5,749 nucleotides of DNA, taken from Lachnospiraceae bacterium UBA6452. GTDB taxonomy: Bacteria > Bacillota > Clostridia > Lachnospirales > Lachnospiraceae. Positions 5,099 to 5,749 of the stretch are shown here, one piece after another. How positions within the stretch are numbered: position 1 is the stretch's first letter; every line of letters begins with the position of its first letter. Position numbers and translations under genes: made by a program. Location of the stretch: contig DJNY01000183.1 in assembly GCA_002441865.1 (NCBI GenBank), positions 2,516 through 8,264 of the forward strand, given 5' to 3'. The notes beneath the pieces were generated by a model that was given only the letters and a program-made list of their open reading frames with translations, searched no databases and was not told the DNA's origin.

Positions 5099-5749
5099 TT
5101 ACATCAGGCTCTCTACATACTCTTTCGATTTACCCAGATCTTCTGCAATTTCAGCTGCTGTTTTTCCTTTTTGCAGCCACCTATTGATCAAAAAGCGATC
5201 TCTTTCCCGCTCGCCCTCGGCTCTGCCACGCTTCTCTCCCTCTACATAGCCTTCACGCTTTCCATCTTCATATTCTTCTGCGCGGATCAGTTCCTCGCGC
5301 CGCTCCCATGTATAATCAAGTACCATACTTTTGGTCACCTCGCTCCTATTCTCTCTGAAAAACTCCTCCATGATGTGATTCTTCACGCAGTAATCAATTG
5401 CTTCATTAATGGCGACTTCCAGATTGTCCATAAGTTCTGTATCATCATGTTCTGCCTCATCATATTCCGATGGCAGGAATCTCGTGTTCTGTTCGCTCTT
5501 CTTCTGACAATCCAAGTTCTCCCGCACACGGTTCACGAAGATCATATAGCCATGAAGTACTTCGCTTTTTGCCAGAAGCTGTGCATTATTATGCGGATTG
5601 ATATTGTATACTATAACTGTCAGTTCCATCTCGGGCGTATCCGTCTGATTGATAAATGCATCTGAAAGTTTCAGCACTTCTTTCTCCGGTCTTTTCTCTG
5701 TCCCATTATAGAATACTGCAAAATGTTGTGTTGCGATCTGCACACGTTT
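5099..5749 (-). CDS. Rpn/PD-(D/E)XK nuclease-family putative transposase, C-terminal part, runs off right edge
   Basis: The frame is open from the window edge to a TAA at 5101-5099 (216 residues visible). A GTG at 5743 is an internal codon rather than the likely start, because the preceding codons stay open and the first visible residues resemble the middle of the family. Family marks are FAVFYNGTE, EVLKLSDAF, then IVYNINPHNN, LHGYMIFVNRVREN and AIDYCVKNHIMEEFFRENR. A charged Gly/Glu/Arg-rich stretch (GKREGYVEGEKRGRAEGE) leads to an HTH-like end (KGKTAAEIAEDLGKSKEYV), a common tail in this family. The nuclease core should lie upstream, outside the window, so whether the gene is intact cannot be judged. 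It lies upstream of, and in the same direction as, the complete relative, but a probable terminator separates them. The two differ clearly in sequence and tail, so this is not a recent duplication. Confidence 0.85.
   Translation of the reverse strand, partial: KRVQIATQHFAVFYNGTEKRPEKEVLKLSDAFINQTDTPEMELTVIVYNINPHNNAQLLAKSEVLHGYMIFVNRVRENLDCQKKSEQNTRFLPSEYDEAEHDDTELMDNLEVAINEAIDYCVKNHIMEEFFRENRSEVTKSMVLDYTWERREELIRAEEYEDGKREGYVEGEKRGRAEGERERDRFLINRWLQKGKTAAEIAEDLGKSKEYVESLM

Noticed and set aside
5171..5665. Plus-strand open frame of 164 codons with hydrophobic stretches
   Set aside because: It is antisense to the partial nuclease-family gene, whose family motifs are clear; the hydrophobicity comes from reading the opposite strand of charged codons.
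1..5749. tRNA, rRNA, riboswitch, CRISPR array, phage att site or complete insertion sequence
   Set aside because: No cloverleaf, array of spaced repeats, conserved riboswitch core or paired terminal repeats with target duplications was seen when reading both strands.

Overview
The window looks like the chromosome of a Gram-positive anaerobe of the Clostridia, most likely a Lachnospiraceae-type gut bacterium. This rests on the moderate-to-low GC content, strong AGGAGG-type ribosome binding sites, TATAAT promoters, protein sequence style, and PD-(D/E)XK 'Rpn/transposase' genes of a kind common in that group. The species cannot be named from the sequence alone.

Layout. (1) Bases 1-850, minus strand: the first 283 codons of a membrane-bound undecaprenyl-phosphate sugar phosphotransferase, the enzyme type that starts exopolysaccharide or capsule repeat-unit synthesis. 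Its catalytic domain runs off the left edge. It has its own promoter at 910-938. (2) Bases 973-1668, minus strand: a HAD-superfamily sugar-phosphatase-like hydrolase, transcribed toward the transferase. (3) Bases 1870-2169, plus strand: an unrecognised 99-residue protein with a clear promoter, a hairpin at the predicted mRNA 5' end, and an intrinsic terminator whose loop contains the stop codon. (4) Bases 2370-3851, plus strand: the most notable gene, a complete UDP-glucose 6-dehydrogenase fused behind an intact XRE/Cro-type helix-turn-helix domain. Two near-perfect palindromes lie in its leader, and a hairpin terminator follows it. (5) Bases 3942-4787, minus strand: a complete Rpn/PD-(D/E)XK nuclease-family gene ending in a heptad-repeat coiled coil. 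(6) Bases 5099-5749, minus strand: the C-terminal part of a second gene of the same broad family, with an HTH-like tail instead. A 311-base gap with two hairpins separates the two.

How the genes may fit together. UDP-glucose dehydrogenase makes UDP-glucuronate, a precursor for acidic surface polysaccharides. The sugar transferase loads the first sugar of such a polymer onto the lipid carrier. The left two-thirds of the window therefore looks like the edge of a surface-polysaccharide locus. A DNA-binding domain attached to the precursor enzyme suggests an enzyme that may also regulate transcription, perhaps of its own gene; this is inference. The right third is a pair of mobile-DNA-associated nuclease genes with no visible functional link to the polysaccharide genes. 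No tRNA, rRNA, CRISPR array or insertion-sequence ends were seen.
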